Source: Amorphophallus konjac
Taxonomy: Eukaryota; Streptophyta; Magnoliopsida; Alismatales; Araceae
NCBI GenBank assembly: GCA_022559845.1
Contig: CM040123.1
Span: 299,138,642 to 299,202,641, forward strand
Direction of reading: 5' to 3'
Length of the DNA stretch: 64,000 nucleotides
A program made the position numbers and the translations under genes. How positions within the stretch are numbered: position 1 is the stretch's first letter; each line of letters starts with the position of its first letter. The notes under the pieces are model-generated. The model searched no databases. It saw only the letters and a program-made list of their open reading frames with translations, and was not told the origin of the DNA. Positions 1-11,801 of the stretch are shown in pieces.

Positions 1-510
1 TTCAAGAAAAACATGACCTCTTGAACAAAGAGTTTAAAAATTGCATGTTCAACTAAGTGAATGTGAAAAAGAGAAAGAAAACTTGAAAGAGAAGAACAAG
101 AATTTTGTTATTGAAATTGAAAATTTGAAAAATTGAAAAGTGGGAATGGAAAGGAAGTGAGAGAGAAAGGAAAACAAGTTGAAAAGAATCAAGGTGTAAT
201 GCATAGCAACAAAAATCATGCTCATTACGCTGTGAAAAAGTCATTTTATCAAGGAGAATGTTCACACACACACTTTGGAAAACAAGCTGTTAATTCCAAA
301 TTCCCCTCAACCTTTAAAAATGTAAATAAAAGGAAACATTTTGGTAGGAGAAGACCCACGTGTTTTTATTGTGGGAAAATAGGACATGACATGTACATAT
401 GCCAACTCATGCAATATGATGATGAATTATTTTTCAGTAGATATTATGAGGCACTTGGGAACGCTAACGTGGAGGGACCCAAGCTTGCTTGGGTACCCAA
501 ATCAAAATGA
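1..510 (+). pseudogene. Element A gag, C-terminal part with zinc knuckle
   Basis: 3' end of the gag (capsid/nucleocapsid) gene, which packages element RNA into cytoplasmic particles. The first 150 bases encode a Lys/Glu/Asn-rich coiled-coil-like stretch spread over more than one frame, so at least one frameshift is present. From 133 the frame is open to the stop at 508-510. A CCHC knuckle (CFYCGKIGHDMYIC) lies at about 361-402, and the end GPKLAWVPKSK matches the usual end of Sirevirus gag; compare GPKKAWVSKSVN at the end of element C gag. The N-terminal capsid part is outside the window. Confidence 0.85.
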
Positions 511-523
511 GCATGGTTGGTAA

Positions 524-1207
524 TTGGTGCAGGTCTGCATGAAGGCGGGAGACAATAAATGGTACCTGGACAGCGGATGCTCCAGGCACATGACTGGAAA
601 CAAACTTCTCTTTACAGACCTTGCTGAGAAGAATGGCGGAACAGTAATCTTCGGAGGACAGGACAAGGGTAAGATCATAGGAATTGGGAGAATTTGTAAG
701 GACCCTAACCATTGTATTGAAGATGTTTCATTAGTTAGAGGTCTTCATCATAATTTGCTTAGTGTTAGTCAACTTTGTGACAAGGGTCACAAAGTGATTT
801 TTGAATCTTCACACTGCACAATCATTGATGCTAACACACAGAAAATTAAGTTCATAGGTGTGAGATGTAACAACACTTATCAAGTTGACTTTGATGAACT
901 TGCACCAAAGAAACTGTGTTTAGTTGCTAATAGAAGTGAAGATGTTTGGTTGTGGCATCGCCGTCTTGGGCATGCCAGTTTTAATGTGATTAGGAAGTTG
1001 AACCGTCATGATTTAGTCAGAGGACTTCCTAAGCTGAATTTTGAAACTTATAAGATCTATGAAGCATGTAATAAAGGAAAACAAACCACCGCATCCTTTA
1101 AATGCAAAAATATTGTCTCTATAGAAAAACCCTTCAATTGTTACATTTGGACTTATTTGATCCCACCAGGACTCGCAGTCTTGGCGGGAAGCTTTATGGC
1201 TTTGTGA
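524..1207 (+). pseudogene. Element A pol: aspartic protease and GAG-pre-integrase domain
   Basis: Start of pol, in a different frame from gag. The aspartic protease motif WYLDSGCSRHMTG (active site DSG) is at about 560-600; this enzyme cuts the polyprotein. Further on, LWHRRLGHASFNVIRKL (about 950-1000) is the GAG-pre-integrase region, with the His-His part of the integrase zinc finger. The expected second Cys is not clear: the frame reads EACNKGKQTTASF. The frame runs past a frameshift at about 1100, where the integrase continues in another frame, so the last 30 or so codons are probably out of register. Confidence 0.85.
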
Positions 1208-1662
1208 TTGTCGATGATTTCTTGCGATATGCATGGGTTTTATATCTTGCTAATAAGAGTGATGCTTGTAATGAATTTATTGATTTTTGCACAAAAGTTC
1301 AGAATGAAAAAGGATATACAATTCAGAAAATTCAAAGTGACCACAGAAAGGAATTTGAAAATCATGAGTTTGATGCTTTTTGCAGGAAGCAGGGGTACGA
1401 GCATCAGTTCTCCTCACCAAGAACCCCTCAAAAAAATGGCGTGGTCGAAAGGAAAAACAGGACGCTCGTGGAGATGGCGCGTACCATGCTTGCCGAGAAT
1501 GGTCTTCCACGATATTTATGGGCAGAGGCGGTGAACACCGCTTGTTACATCATAAATAGAGCAATGGTAAGATCAATCCTTAAGAAAACTCCATACGAGC
1601 TTTACAAAGGTAATAAACCCAACATATCTCATTTCAAGTTGGTTCAATTTGTTATATCTTGA
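1102..1662 (+). pseudogene. Element A pol: integrase core
   Basis: Copia integrase catalytic core (DDE, RNase H-like fold), which inserts the cDNA. The first Asp is in VIVDDFLRYAWVLYL (about 1205-1250), the second is in IQSDHRKEFENHEF (about 1330-1370), and the Glu is in the NGVVERKNRTLVEMARTML block (about 1435-1490), which follows SPRTPQ. The expected SDNG reads SDHR. A frameshift comes before the domain, and another near 1640-1660 leads into the RT frame, so no intact protein can be made. Confidence 0.88.
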
Positions 1663-2978
1663 ATAATGGAAAAGACAATCTAGAGAAATTTGAAGCAAAA
1701 AGTGATAAAGGGATCTTCCTCGGGTATGCTCTAACATCAAGAGCTTACCATGTGTATAACACTAGAACACTTGTTGTCGAGGAAAGTCCACATGTAGTAG
1801 TTGATGAATTCACAATGAGAAAATCAAATGATGATCATTTTCTTATTACAGGTGAGGGCGAAGTTGAAAAGGGAGAATCAAGCAAACAAGGTGAGGCAGC
1901 AAATCAAGAAGAAGAAAAAGAACAACAAGAAGAAGAAGCGGATCAAGAACAACATCCGAACCTTCCACACCAATGGACCACGCACAGGGACCATCCATTG
2001 GAGAACGTGATCGGCGGTGTGGATGAAGGAATTCAAACTCGGGCTTCAATGAGGGAAGTAGAAATACACGATAATCTAGCTTTACTTTCCAGCATTGAGC
2101 TTAAATCATTAGATGATGCTTTAAATGACAATTCTTGGGTTCTAGCCATGAAAGAAGAGCTACACCAATTCCAAAGGAATAGGGTGTGGTTCCTCGTGCC
2201 CCGGCCTGATGACCATCATATCATTGGAACTAAGTGGGTTTTCCGAAACAAACTTAGTGAAGATGGGGTGGTTGTGAGGAATAAGGCAAGATTTGTAGCC
2301 AAAGGCTACTCTCAAGAATTTGACATTGATTTTGATGAATCATTTGCACCTGTGGCTAGACTGGAAGTAGTTAGAATTTTACTTGCTTATGCTTGTCACA
2401 GGAATATTAAACTATTTCAAATGGACGTGAAGAGTGCCTTCCTCAATGGAGTAATCAAGGAAGAAGTGTACGTGGAGCAACCACCGGGCTTTGAAGATGA
2501 AAGATTTCTCGACCACATATTCAAATTGGACAAGGCACTATACGGTTTGAAACAGGCTCCCCGGGCATGGTATGATAGATTAAGTTCATTTCTTATTGTA
2601 AACGGCTTCAAACGAGGTAACATAGACCAAACTTTGTTTACAAAAACTTGTGATGATCATTCATTAATTGTTCAAGTTTATGTAGACGATATTATTTTTG
2701 GAGCCTCCAATTCAAAAATGAATGATGAATTTGCCCAACTTATGCAGGGGGAGTTCGAGATGAGCTTGATGGGAGAGCTCAACTTCTTCTTGGGATTACA
2801 GATAAAGCAAATGGATGATGGCATCTTCATCAACCATAAGAAGTATACACAAGAAATCGTGAAGAAATTTCAACTTGAGACTACCAAGCCCTTTGCAACA
2901 CCAATGGCCACCTCACATAAAATGGAGGAAGAAAAAGGTAACAAAATTGATCAAAAACTTTTTAGGGGTATGATATGA
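1659..2978 (+). pseudogene. Element A pol: reverse transcriptase
   Basis: Longest open part of element A (439 codons). It starts with the end of integrase ([17 protein letters not shown]), passes an acidic Glu/Gln-rich linker (about 1855-1960), and enters the copia RT domain: [60 protein letters not shown] (catalytic Asp), [15 protein letters not shown], and YVDD at 2680-2691. All RT motifs are present. The frame ends at a TGA (2976-2978) inside a region that still matches copia RT, so this stop is a mutation. Confidence 0.93.
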
Positions 2979-3621
2979 TCCTTGCTTTATTTGACTGCTA
3001 GTAGGCCTGATATACACTTCAGTGTCTGTCTCTGTGCAAGATACCAATCTTGTCCTAGGGACTCTCATTTAGCGGCCGTGAAAAGGATCTTCAGGTATTT
3101 GAATGGAACTCTTGACCTTGGTTTGTGATATCCAAGGAATAACTCACTTGATTTACATGCTTACACTGATTCTGATTATGCTGGTTGCAAAATGGATCGA
3201 AAAAGTACAAGCGGTCACTGTCAGTTTCTTGGGGGCTGTATGGTTTCATGGGCCTCAAAGAAACAGCATTGTATGGCTCTATCAACTACCGAAGCCGAGT
3301 ATGTGGCTGCCGGTAGTTGTGCGGCTCAAGTGGTTTGGATCCAACATCAGTTGCTGGATTTTAGTTTTTCCTTAAAGAAAAATCCCATAATGTGTGATAA
3401 CACGTCTGCAATAAACTTGTCCAAGAATCCTGTCTAACATTCTCGCACTAAGCACATAGAAGTTAGACACCACTTTATAAGAGATCATATCAATAAAGGT
3501 GATTTTGAACTTGTTTTTGTTGATACAAAACACCAACTTGCTGATATATTTACAAAACCTTTGAATTCTGAACAATTTTACTTTCTAAGAAGAGAATTGG
3601 GTGTGTGCAGATTAGACACTT
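2979..3621 (+). pseudogene. Element A pol: RNase H
   Basis: The RT frame continues after the stop at 2976-2978: TASRPDIHFSVCLCARYQ, then RNase H with YTDSDYAGCKMDRKSTSG (about 3165-3215), SWASKKQHCMALSTTEAEYVA, and the usual copia tail ADIFTKPL...LRRELGVC. Further in-frame stops are at about 3126-3128 and 3435-3437, and the natural end is near 3621. RNase H removes the RNA strand during cDNA synthesis. Catalytic Asp and Glu positions are still readable, but the three premature stops rule out function. Confidence 0.9.
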
Positions 3622-3857
3622 AGATATTTTGAGCTGAATTGTACAAACACTCTTTTCATCTTTTTTATAAAGAAACTGTTCATATTGCCTTTTGATTTGT
3701 TCATAAAAGTTTTCATTGTCTTTACTCTTCAAACTTTGTCTTTTGTCCATATCACAGTGAATAACAACTTTGGTTTTTATACATGCTTTCATAGTTTTGC
3801 ATCCGCATGTACATAACTGCATATACTTCATCAATGTGTGCATGAATGCCAAGATTT

Positions 3858-3964
3858 ATCGGTATATCAAATAGTGTTAGTGGAAAGGTGGATCAAGTCC
3901 ACCTGGAAGCTTTCATCATGTGTGAGTGTGGTCTTCGGACCTAAGTACTCCGCCACGTACCGGT
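3858..3964 (+). ncRNA. Predicted cloverleaf RNA module, copy in element A
   Basis: Folds as a four-way junction. Outer stem ATCGGTA (3858-3864) pairs with TACCGGT (3958-3964). Hairpin 1 is GGTGGA/TCCACC with loop TCAAG (3887-3903). Hairpin 2 is CTTTCA/TGTGAG (3910-3926), with one mismatch. Hairpin 3 is GGTC-TTCG-GACC (3930-3941), a UUCG tetraloop. Two further copies in element C (53727-53827 and 54151-54255) keep the fold with changed but still paired stem bases. Unpaired parts shared by all copies are ATATCAAAT, GAAGCT and CTCCrCC. I do not recognise it as a known RNA family. Function is unknown; packaging, export or 3'-end processing are possibilities. Confidence 0.6.
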
Positions 3965-4364
3965 AATCAAACTGCTTGAAAACATCATTTTGAAATGCTT
4001 GAGTGTATATATACTACACACCTTTCAGTTGAAATCTTCTAAGACCTTACGCACTTGCTAAATAAAATACTTTGACTAGGACATGTTTTAACATGGCACA
4101 TATTAAGGGGGAGGTTTTTGTTATAACGGTGCATACATTTACGGGGAGACATCACCATGAATAGGCTAATTCATCTCTTACATACTACGCAATCTCTCAC
4201 ATAATTTGCACATGTGAGTTAATGAATCTAACTAATAAGGATTTCACTTATTCCACTTAACATATTTTAGGACTCTGAAAACCCTACATAGAAATCACGT
4301 GACTTGTGAGGAAAAAGCTGTCAGCCCCGTCAAAAATAATCAATAAGTGTGATTTGACATGAAG

Positions 4365-4501
4365 TAAATCGGGAATCCCACCTGAGATAAAAGAGGAAAC
4401 TCGCATTAAAAAGTGTCCTATCCATATTATCATAAGTGACGATGCCGAGTAACCGGGAAGTGCCCCTGAAACAAAGGACATGACTCGTGTCAAAAGGTTA
4501 G
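4365..4501 (+). repeat. Two related blocks in element A 3' region
   Basis: Blocks 4365-4413 and 4447-4501 share a pattern: an ACCGGGAA-like start, CCTGA, an A-rich stretch, ACTCG, then AAAAG. Two similar blocks lie at 55139-55191 and 55241-55297 in element C, also after a shared GAGGAAAAA...CTGYCAGCC segment (about 4309 and 55069). Order and spacing are kept between the elements while most of the sequence has changed. The meaning is unknown. Confidence 0.45.
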
Positions 4502-4552
4502 TCATCTTGTCTTTGAAAAATCAAAATAATCTTCGGGTTGTGCGAAGCTACC

Positions 4553-6632
4553 TAATGCGGGACGAGACCACGGACACGACAAGCTCGTGACTGTCCCTTA
4601 ACGAGGGAAGCGTTGGACGTGCGCGGTTGAGAAACTGACAATGAGCTAGGGTGATCGGCTCTCTCGTGTGCCAGGATCGGGTCACGGGACGGTCTCGCAC
4701 TCTCTCGCAGCAGCGGTGAATGATAATATAGCGAGCTAACGGACCTAAAGCATGCTCTCTAGCAGCGGCATAAACAAGTATATATGAAAATAAGCAAATG
4801 CCGAGTGTAGGGAGCGAGAACGATACCTCACGCGCTCGGCGTGGGGAAGACGGACCCGGCTGAAAACTCGTACTCCCGGGAAACTTAACACACAATAATT
4901 ACAGCAATGGGAACATGCCCACTCCACGCAAGGAGGTAAAGGGATATACAAATGGGCCCGGGAGGACCGAATTCGGGTTGACGGGCAGCTTCGTGTGTTG
5001 ATTCGGCTACACGCGTGTTCACGACCGTGGGGCCCACGTGCTGTCCGGAGGGGCCGTGTGGGACCCGGTGGTACCTCTGTAGTGGAGACACTTGGAGAAG
5101 CGCTCCCCGGGCTGGCGGCACGCTGGTTCGCCGGTCGGAGGCCGGGCGGCTCCGTTCGGCACCGGTCGGAAAAACTGATCGGAAATCTGCCGGTTCTGTA
5201 TTTCAGCACGTGCTCCGGCGAGAACAGACGCTGCGATCAGCACCGGTGTCGGAATGCGACAAGATCAGAGCCGTTGGAAAGATTCTTCGAAGTACTACAA
5301 TCTAGTGGTCTTCAGAAAAATTCACCAGATTTGTACTTTGTGTTGGCGAATTTTATATGCTGCTGTTGTACAGTAACCGAAGACTCAGATCTGCAGATAA
5401 CTTTCCTGTTGATTGCCTTTGACCGTGAAGTAGATGTCCGAATTTGAAGATGTGTTCTTCAGTAAGGTTGTAGGAAATCAAAAAAGGAAACCATGACTAT
5501 TTTTGGATTTGGATTTGGAGGTGGTGGTGATTTGCTCTGAGTTTTGAAGTGGAGGGTGGTCGGATCTAGGATCTGACTAAAAACACTGTATCAGAGGAAG
5601 ACACGAATTTCTAAAAATAGTTAGAAAGCTGATAAAAAATTAAGAAAATTTGTGGAGGTAGAGGGTGATGGACAGAACTCCCAGTAAAATTGGGAGGGTT
5701 TGGATAAATCAAAAAGATGGTCGGAGGGGGAGAACTCAGAGGTTCTATCACTATAGATAGAAACCTGGCAGATCTGGGATGACAGATTGAACGAAAATGT
5801 AAAAATACTAAACGAGGGAATTATGGCGTGAAAATTTAGGTGGATCTTGGGATGCAAGGGCTGAAAACACCATAAACAATTCAGATCAATCCAAGCTCAT
5901 GGCTGAGACAGACAATTCGTGGAAGCTGCTATGGTCGGATGAAGATAGAACTGCAGAGGCGGCTCGATGGCGGCACGAACGGCCGCAGTGGCGGCACAGA
6001 CGATCACCGGAGGTTGAGAGGAGATGATAGAAGGTAGAATCACTCTAGAAATTGAGGTTGGAGGAGAGGAACCAGAGGGAGAGGGGCTGGGGGCACAATA
6101 TGCTCCTTGCTTACTCACAAAAATTCTGATTTTTCATTGAATTTCACATGAAAATACAAGCTTATATATGGTTTACATCAAATGCAATGTGGACCCTTGG
6201 ATCTAGGGAAGGGGATTGAAGGGCTAGGATTGCATGCCACAAACACAAAAAAAAGAATATAATATGCAAGGGGGGGTGCGCCCTGTTGACCAAGGGGTAG
6301 AAGTTGAATGGGTGGTTGAATGGTAGGTGGCCTACCTTGGACAAAATGGGCCACTTGTCTACCCATGTGGCATATGACTAGTCCAACCTTCTAGATGTCC
6401 ACCTAGGATGGTTGACTAGTCCCACAAGATGACATGGACCAATGGGAAAGGGCTGAGGGCCCCCTTGCTGGTCCTACTGACAAATTACATAGAAACCCAC
6501 ACAATCTACGGGAGTGATGCATTGGCCGATAAAGCCGTACAATTACGCGTATACTTTCCCATAGATATAAAAATAAACTAAAGGATATAAATGCAATATG
6601 AAAAGGTACTGGCTCGGTGTCGATTCCCATCA
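4553..6632 (-). repeat. 3' LTR of element B
   Basis: 2080 bp. On the + strand it reads TAATGCGGG...ATTCCCATCA; the first bases should be TG as in the other LTR, so one end has mutated. A TATA-like box (TATATAAG on the minus strand) is at 6161-6168. The left, U5-side part is GC-rich. Confidence 0.93.
6161..6168 (-). promoter_or_regulatory. TATA-like box in element B 3' LTR
   Basis: TATATAAG on the minus strand; the same box is at 10634-10641 in the other LTR, where it would drive the element RNA. Confidence 0.5.
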
Positions 6633-6645
6633 ACTCTCCCCGGGT
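6633..6645 (-). other. Polypurine tract of element B
   Basis: Minus strand reads CCCGGGGAGAGT directly before the 3' LTR start TGATGGGAATC. The same tract precedes the LTR of relative B' (27762-27773). It primes plus-strand DNA. Confidence 0.75.
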
Positions 6646-7063
6646 GGGAGGAACTCGACCCCGTCGAGTAGGGGTAGGGATGCTCGAGTACTCTGGCGGA
6701 TCCGTCACTGTGCCAAGTAGCGCGGGTATGCTCCGCTCCAAGTGATCGTCACCTGCTCATTCCATATATACTTGATATGCGAACTGCTATGGGCTAAAGG
6801 TGGTCACTCCGAAGGGGCACTCTCAAAAGGGAAGAAAATAGCTCGAAGACTCACTAGGAATCACCGCTGAGTCCCTATAGGTGACTGATCCGGGTATTGA
6901 TGTGGAACCGATCCCATACTCATCAAGTGAGTCCACTCGCCTCTTACTCATAAGAGACTGACAACGAGCTTGCACAAGACTCATGCAGACTTACCATGCA
7001 ATACACACAACAATCGACTCGAAACACACCACACAAACAAATCACACAAGAAAACACACTGAC
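6646..7063 (-). other. Element B internal non-coding region between gag and PPT
   Basis: About 420 bases with no coding signal and no trace of pol. Similar sequence is found in B' at about 27380-27761, so this short 3' region is a family trait and not a recent deletion in one copy. Confidence 0.65.
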
Positions 7064-8686
7064 TCATGCACGACTCGAGACTAAGGTGGTAGCATCGAGC
7101 CCACTAGGTGGCGGCATCCTGGGCGGCAGGAGAGCTGTCCCACTCTTCCCCCCCAAGGCATAGTACTCATCGGCTAGTGCCTCATCGGCCACGTAATTGA
7201 CACACTCAAGCTCGGGAGGTGCAGACTCTCCAATACCTATGGCTAGGGTGGCGCGAGCGGGGCACTCGCTGGCAATGTGGCCATACTCGTGACAGTGGAA
7301 ACACTGCACTCTCGACCGACTACTCTCTCCTATAAAAGGGGCCTTACCTTTATCATCCCGTTGGGTAGGGGGTGTAGGCACCAATGGGGGAGATGTACGT
7401 GCCTCGGACAATAGTGGAGGGGGTGCCGGTGCTAGAGGACGGGCTATAGGAGCCGGGGGACGGGCAACGGGTGCCGGTGGTTGGGGTGGAAATAGATCCC
7501 GGGGTGGAGGAGGGCGAGGTCTAGGAGCGAAGTGCTCCTGACGGGCGGGCTCCTGAGGACGAGCCATGGGTCCCCTCGGGTATGAACCTAAGGAGCCACG
7601 GGAATCACTACGGGGAGGAGCGGGGCTCCACCGGGGAATAGACTCGAACTCACCCTCGAATTGCTCCATTTCGAGAGCAACTTGGTATGCATCCTCTAGC
7701 TTGTCCACCTTACGGTGGAGAAGCTCATACCGTAGGTGCGGGCGTAGACCACGCCGGGCATCACATCGCAAGTAGTATTCATCAAACTCGGCGATGTAAT
7801 CCGAGACAGACCGGTCTCCTTGGGTGAGGCTTTGCCACCTCTCTATAAGACGCTGGCGGTAGGAGGTAGGGAGGTACTTCTTTCTAAGTTTCTCCCTCAT
7901 CTCGGTCCACATATCGATTGGAGGTTCATGACGATGAAACAATAGATTCTCTATGTTCCTCCAATATGTTTGGGCTTGGCCCAAAAGTTTCATCCTGGCA
8001 AACTTGACCTTCCTTTGGTCCGACATCTCGAACCACTCAAAATATCGATCCATGCCAGTCTCCCAATCAAGATAGACCTTTGGGTCTAAGGACCCGTCAA
8101 AGGTGGGAGGGTCGGCCCGAACGGTCCGAAGGGCCCGTTCATCCATATCTTGGTCGTGGGTACGCCATATAGGACGACGATCACGACCATATCCCCGATG
8201 CTCATTCTCGGACTCATAGTCATGCACTTCGGGGACTTCGTGTCTCCTATTAGCTACCCCGTGACCCCTTGGAGTCGTGGGTCGCTGACCCAGCTCTGGT
8301 TGACCTTGTGTAGGTGGGACGGGTGCTTGGACTGGAGCAATCGGATGTGTCTCGGTTGGTCCTTTCTCTAGTGCGGTGACTCTCCCGATCAATCCCTGAA
8401 CGGACTGACTTGACCCGGCGGCCCTATCCTCTACGGCTTTCATCCTCTCTTCTAGGCGGGTGCCTAGACCGTTCACTCGGGTACTCACTCCTTCCATCCT
8501 ATCCATTCGGGTACTTAAATCACCCATTTGCATGTCAAACCCATCAAGACGTGTATGCAATCCTTACACTTGTCCCATAAGATTTTGGAACATTTCGAGC
8601 ACACCTGACGCATCGAGACTAGTGGCTCGGGGATCCGCCATAGGTGGGGGTGGGGGTGAGTACTGAGTACCCCTACGAGTGGGCAT
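7064..8686 (-). pseudogene. Element B gag with one premature stop
   Basis: Minus-strand gag of about 540 codons. The likely start is the ATG at 8684-8686 (MPTRRGTQYS), a usual start for Ty3-type plant gag; a TAA at 8564-8566 interrupts it about 40 codons in, after which it is open to 7064. Order: a heptad-like N-terminal stretch (MHTRLDGFDMQMGDLSTRMD), a linker, the retrotransposon gag (capsid) domain around TFDGSLDPKVYLDW, WRNIENLLFHRHEP and FDEYYLRCDARRG, a Pro/Arg-rich hinge, and one CCHC knuckle (CFHCHEYGHIASEC). It would form the RNA-packaging particle. No protease, RT or integrase follows. Apart from the single stop the frame is clean, so the element is fairly young or was kept under selection for gag. 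Confidence 0.88.
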
Positions 8687-9008
8687 GCAAACACACCGAC
8701 TAGATGACGCCGACTAAAGCAAACACACTAATGCGAAATGATGCGCCTAGACTTAAACCAATATCCGATACGGGGCGGAGGTAATCGACCCGAGGGTCAC
8801 TCGTGCAAGTGTGCGGCCTTCCCGATAGGCGTAGCCTAACGTTCGGACAACACCTTTTGATATACTGAATTATCGGGATGAAATGCAATTTAAAACACTC
8901 TTTTTTTTGTTTTAGAAATATGATGATCCTAGACTCGACTTAACCCGACTAATGACTAGACGTAAATGATACTCTTTTTTTTCTTTTTGACACCCTAGAC
9001 TCAAACTC

Positions 9009-9020
9009 GCTCTGATACCA
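9009..9020 (-). other. Primer-binding site of element B
   Basis: Minus strand TGGTATCAGAGC, complementary to the 3' end of plant initiator tRNA-Met, three bases from the 5' LTR end. Confidence 0.9.
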
Positions 9021-9023
9021 AAT

Positions 9024-11105
9024 TGATGCGGGACGAGACCACGGACACGACAAGCTCGTGACTGTCCCTTAACGAGGGAAGCGTTGGACGTGCGCAGTTG
9101 AGAAACCGGCAATGAGCTAGGGTGATCGGCTCTCTCGTGTGCCCGGATCAGGTCACGGGACGGTCTCGCACTCTCTCGCAGCAGCGGTGAATGATAATAT
9201 AGCGAGCTAACGGAACTAAAGCATGCTCTCTAGCAGCGGCATAAACAAGTATATATGAAAATAAGCAAATGCCGAGTGTAGGGAGCGAGAACGATACCTC
9301 CACGCGCTCGGCGTGGGGAAGACGGACCCGGCCAAAAACTCGTACTCACGGGAAACTTAACACACAATAATTACAGCAATGGGAACATGCCCACTCCACG
9401 CAGGGAGGTAAAGGGCTATACAAATGGACCGGGAGGACCGAATTCGAGTTGACGGGCAGCTTCGTGTGTTGATTCGGCTACACGCGTGTTCACGACCGTG
9501 GGGCCCACGTGCTGTCCGGAGGGGCCGTGTGGGACCCGGTGGTACCGCTGTAGTGGAGACACTTGGAGAAGCGCTCCCCAGGCTGGTGGCACGCTGGTTC
9601 GCCGGTCGGAGGCCGGGCGGCTCCGTTCGGCATCGGTCGGAAAAACCGATCGGAAATGTGCCTGGTTCTGTATTTCAGCGCACGCTCCGGCGAGAACGGA
9701 CGCTGCGATCAGCACCGGTGTCGGAATGCGACGAGATCAGAGCCGTTGGAAAGCTGCTTCGAAGTACTACAATCTAGTGGCCTTCAGAAAAATTCACCAG
9801 ATTTGTACTTTGTGTTGGGGAATTTTATATGCTGCTGTTGTACAGTAACCGAAGACTCAGATCTGCAGACAACTTTCCTGTTGATTGCTTTTGACCGTGA
9901 AGTAGATGTCCAAATTTGAAGATGTGTTCTTCAGCAAGGTTGTAGGAAATCAAACAAGGAAACTAGGACTATTTTTGGATTTTGATTTGGAGGTGGTGGT
10001 GATGTGTTCTGATTTGTGAAGTGGAGGGTGGGGATCTGGGATCTGACTAAAAACATTGTATCAGAGGAAGAACACGAATTTCTAAAAAGAGTTAGAAGGC
10101 TGATAAAATATTAAGAAAATTTATGGAGGTAGAGGGTGATGTAAAGAACTCCCAGTAAAATGGAGAGGGTTTGGATAAATCAAAAAGATGGTCGGAGGGG
10201 GAGAACTCAGAGGTTCTGTCACTGTAGACAGAAACCTGGCAGATCTGGGATGACAGATTGGACGAAAATGTAAAAATACTAAACGTGGGAATTATGGCGT
10301 GAAAATTTAGGTGGATCTTGGGATGCAAGGGCTGAAAACACCATAAATAATTTAGATCAATCCAAGCTCATGGCTGAGACAGACAATTCGTGGAAGCTAC
10401 TGTGGTCGGATGAAGATAGAACTGCAGAGGCGGCTCGATGGCGGCACGAACGGCGGCGGCGGCGGCGGCACAGACGATCACCGGAGGTTGAGAGGAGATT
10501 ATAGAAGGTAGAATCACTCTAGAAATTGAGGTTGGAGGAGAGGAACCAGAGGGAGAGGGGCTGGGGGCGCAATATGCTCCTTGCTTACTCACAAAAATTC
10601 TGATTTTCATTGAATTTCACATGAAAATACAAGCTTATATATGGTTTACATCAAATGCAATGTGGACCCTTGGATCTAGGGAAGGGGATTGAAGGGCTAG
10701 GATTGCATGCCACAAACACAAAAAAAAGAATATAATATGCAAGGGGGGGTGCGCCCTATTGACCAAGGGGTAGAAGTTGAATGGGTGGTTGAATGGTAGG
10801 TGGCCTACCTTGGACAAAATGGGCCACTTGTCTACCCATGTGGCATATGACTAGTCCAACCTTCTAGATGTCCACCTAGGATGGTTGACTAGCCCCACAA
10901 GATGACATGGACCAATGGGAAAGGGCTGAGGGCCCCCTTGCTGGTCCTACTGACAAATTACATAGAAACCCACACAATCTACGGGAGTGACGCATTGGCC
11001 GATAAAGCCGTACAATTGCACGTATACTTTCCCATGGATATAAAAATAAACTAAAGGATATAAATGCAATATGAAAAGGTACTGGCTCGGTGTTGATTCC
11101 CATCA
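9024..11105 (-). repeat. 5' LTR of element B
   Basis: 2082 bp. On the + strand it runs from TGATGCGGG to ATTCCCATCA, with terminal inverted bases TGATG/CATCA. TATA-like box at 10634-10641 (minus). It differs from the 3' LTR by scattered substitutions and small indels; one visible case is the GCGGC run near 10451. Confidence 0.94.
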
Positions 11106-11532
11106 CTACCAAAAGTCGAGCACGTTGTATGAAAGTGTAGGGAAGAAAAGTTCCTATATGTGTTCTTTAGAAAATCTGAAAATCCATGCTATTTAGATTT
11201 CATTGCTCATATTTCACATATTCATCTAGGGAGTGATTGTATGGATGTACACCTTGAATCAGCCATATTTCATGAGTCTTGCAGTACCACTTATTGTAAG
11301 CTCTACCCTTTTACTATTGCACATGAAATTCATGTTCTTGGTCTATAGCATATTTCTTAACCCGTTCATAAAGAACATGCTTGCTATTTTATGTTATGAT
11401 GAGTGCATATGTGCTTGACTGGTCATTACTTGCGTTTCATATGCATCTCATTGAGTTAATTGTGCATATTAAGCCTTAACTTTCATCCTTTACCGTTATA
11501 ATATTCCCTTATTTGACTCTGACAAAAAGAGG
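11106..11532 (+). other. Element A 3' non-coding region, second part
   Basis: Continues element A after insertion B, starting with target copy CTACC (11106-11110). No coding signal. It ends in GACAAAAAGAGG, the left half of a polypurine tract cut by solo LTR S; the right half is at 13373. Confidence 0.65.
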
Positions 11533-11765
11533 TGTTGTGTAGTGGACAACGGATCTAGAGGGGAGGGGTGAATAGATCAGCCCCACTTTTCGTAATGTGG
11601 CCCTCTATATAGCTAGTTGAAATGAATTGCAGCGGAATAGAAACTAGCTTCCAAGTGCGTTATGATTTGCTTAGCAAGATAAGCAAGATATATAACAATT
11701 CGATCCTAAGCATGCACCTAGAACGAATCAATCACACAAGCAAACCACACTAGATAGGATTTTAA

Positions 11766-11801
11766 GGTGGTTCGGACTGAATCCTCAGCCCTACGTCCAC
11801 C
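11766..11801 (-). promoter_or_regulatory. Conserved Sirevirus LTR hairpin, copy in S
   Basis: Minus strand: GGTGG, ACGTA, inner stem GGGCTGA/TCAGTCC with loop GGAT, GAA, CCACC, then TTAAAA. The inner stem has seven pairs including one G-U. It is the clearest of five copies; the others are at 26631, 48959, 58584 and 59922. Confidence 0.6.

Larger units (their letters stand above)
3622..4552 (+). other. Element A 3' non-coding region, first part
   Basis: No coding signal. It holds the structured module at 3858-3964, a polypurine tract (TTAAGGGGGAGG, about 4104-4115) and two related blocks (4365-4413 and 4447-4501) that recur in element C. It ends where element B inserted (target copy CTACC, 4548-4552) and continues at 11106. 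Confidence 0.7.
4553..11105 (-). mobile_element. Gag-only LTR retrotransposon B (TR-GAG-like), complete
   Basis: Two LTRs (2080 and 2082 bp) frame a short internal region with only a gag gene on the minus strand. The target duplication CTACC is perfect (4548-4552 and 11106-11110). In element sense the order is 5' LTR (9024-11105), tRNA-iMet PBS (9009-9020), gag, PPT, 3' LTR (4553-6632). There is no room for pol between gag and the PPT. Such elements (terminal-repeat retrotransposons with a GAG domain) depend on enzymes from another element. It sits in the 3' region of element A. B' and B'' in this window are relatives. Confidence 0.92.

Noticed and set aside
4380..4405. Hammerhead-like CTGA...GAAAC words in element A 3' region
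   Set aside because: The CTGANGA core is not met and the three helices cannot be drawn. The resemblance is superficial.
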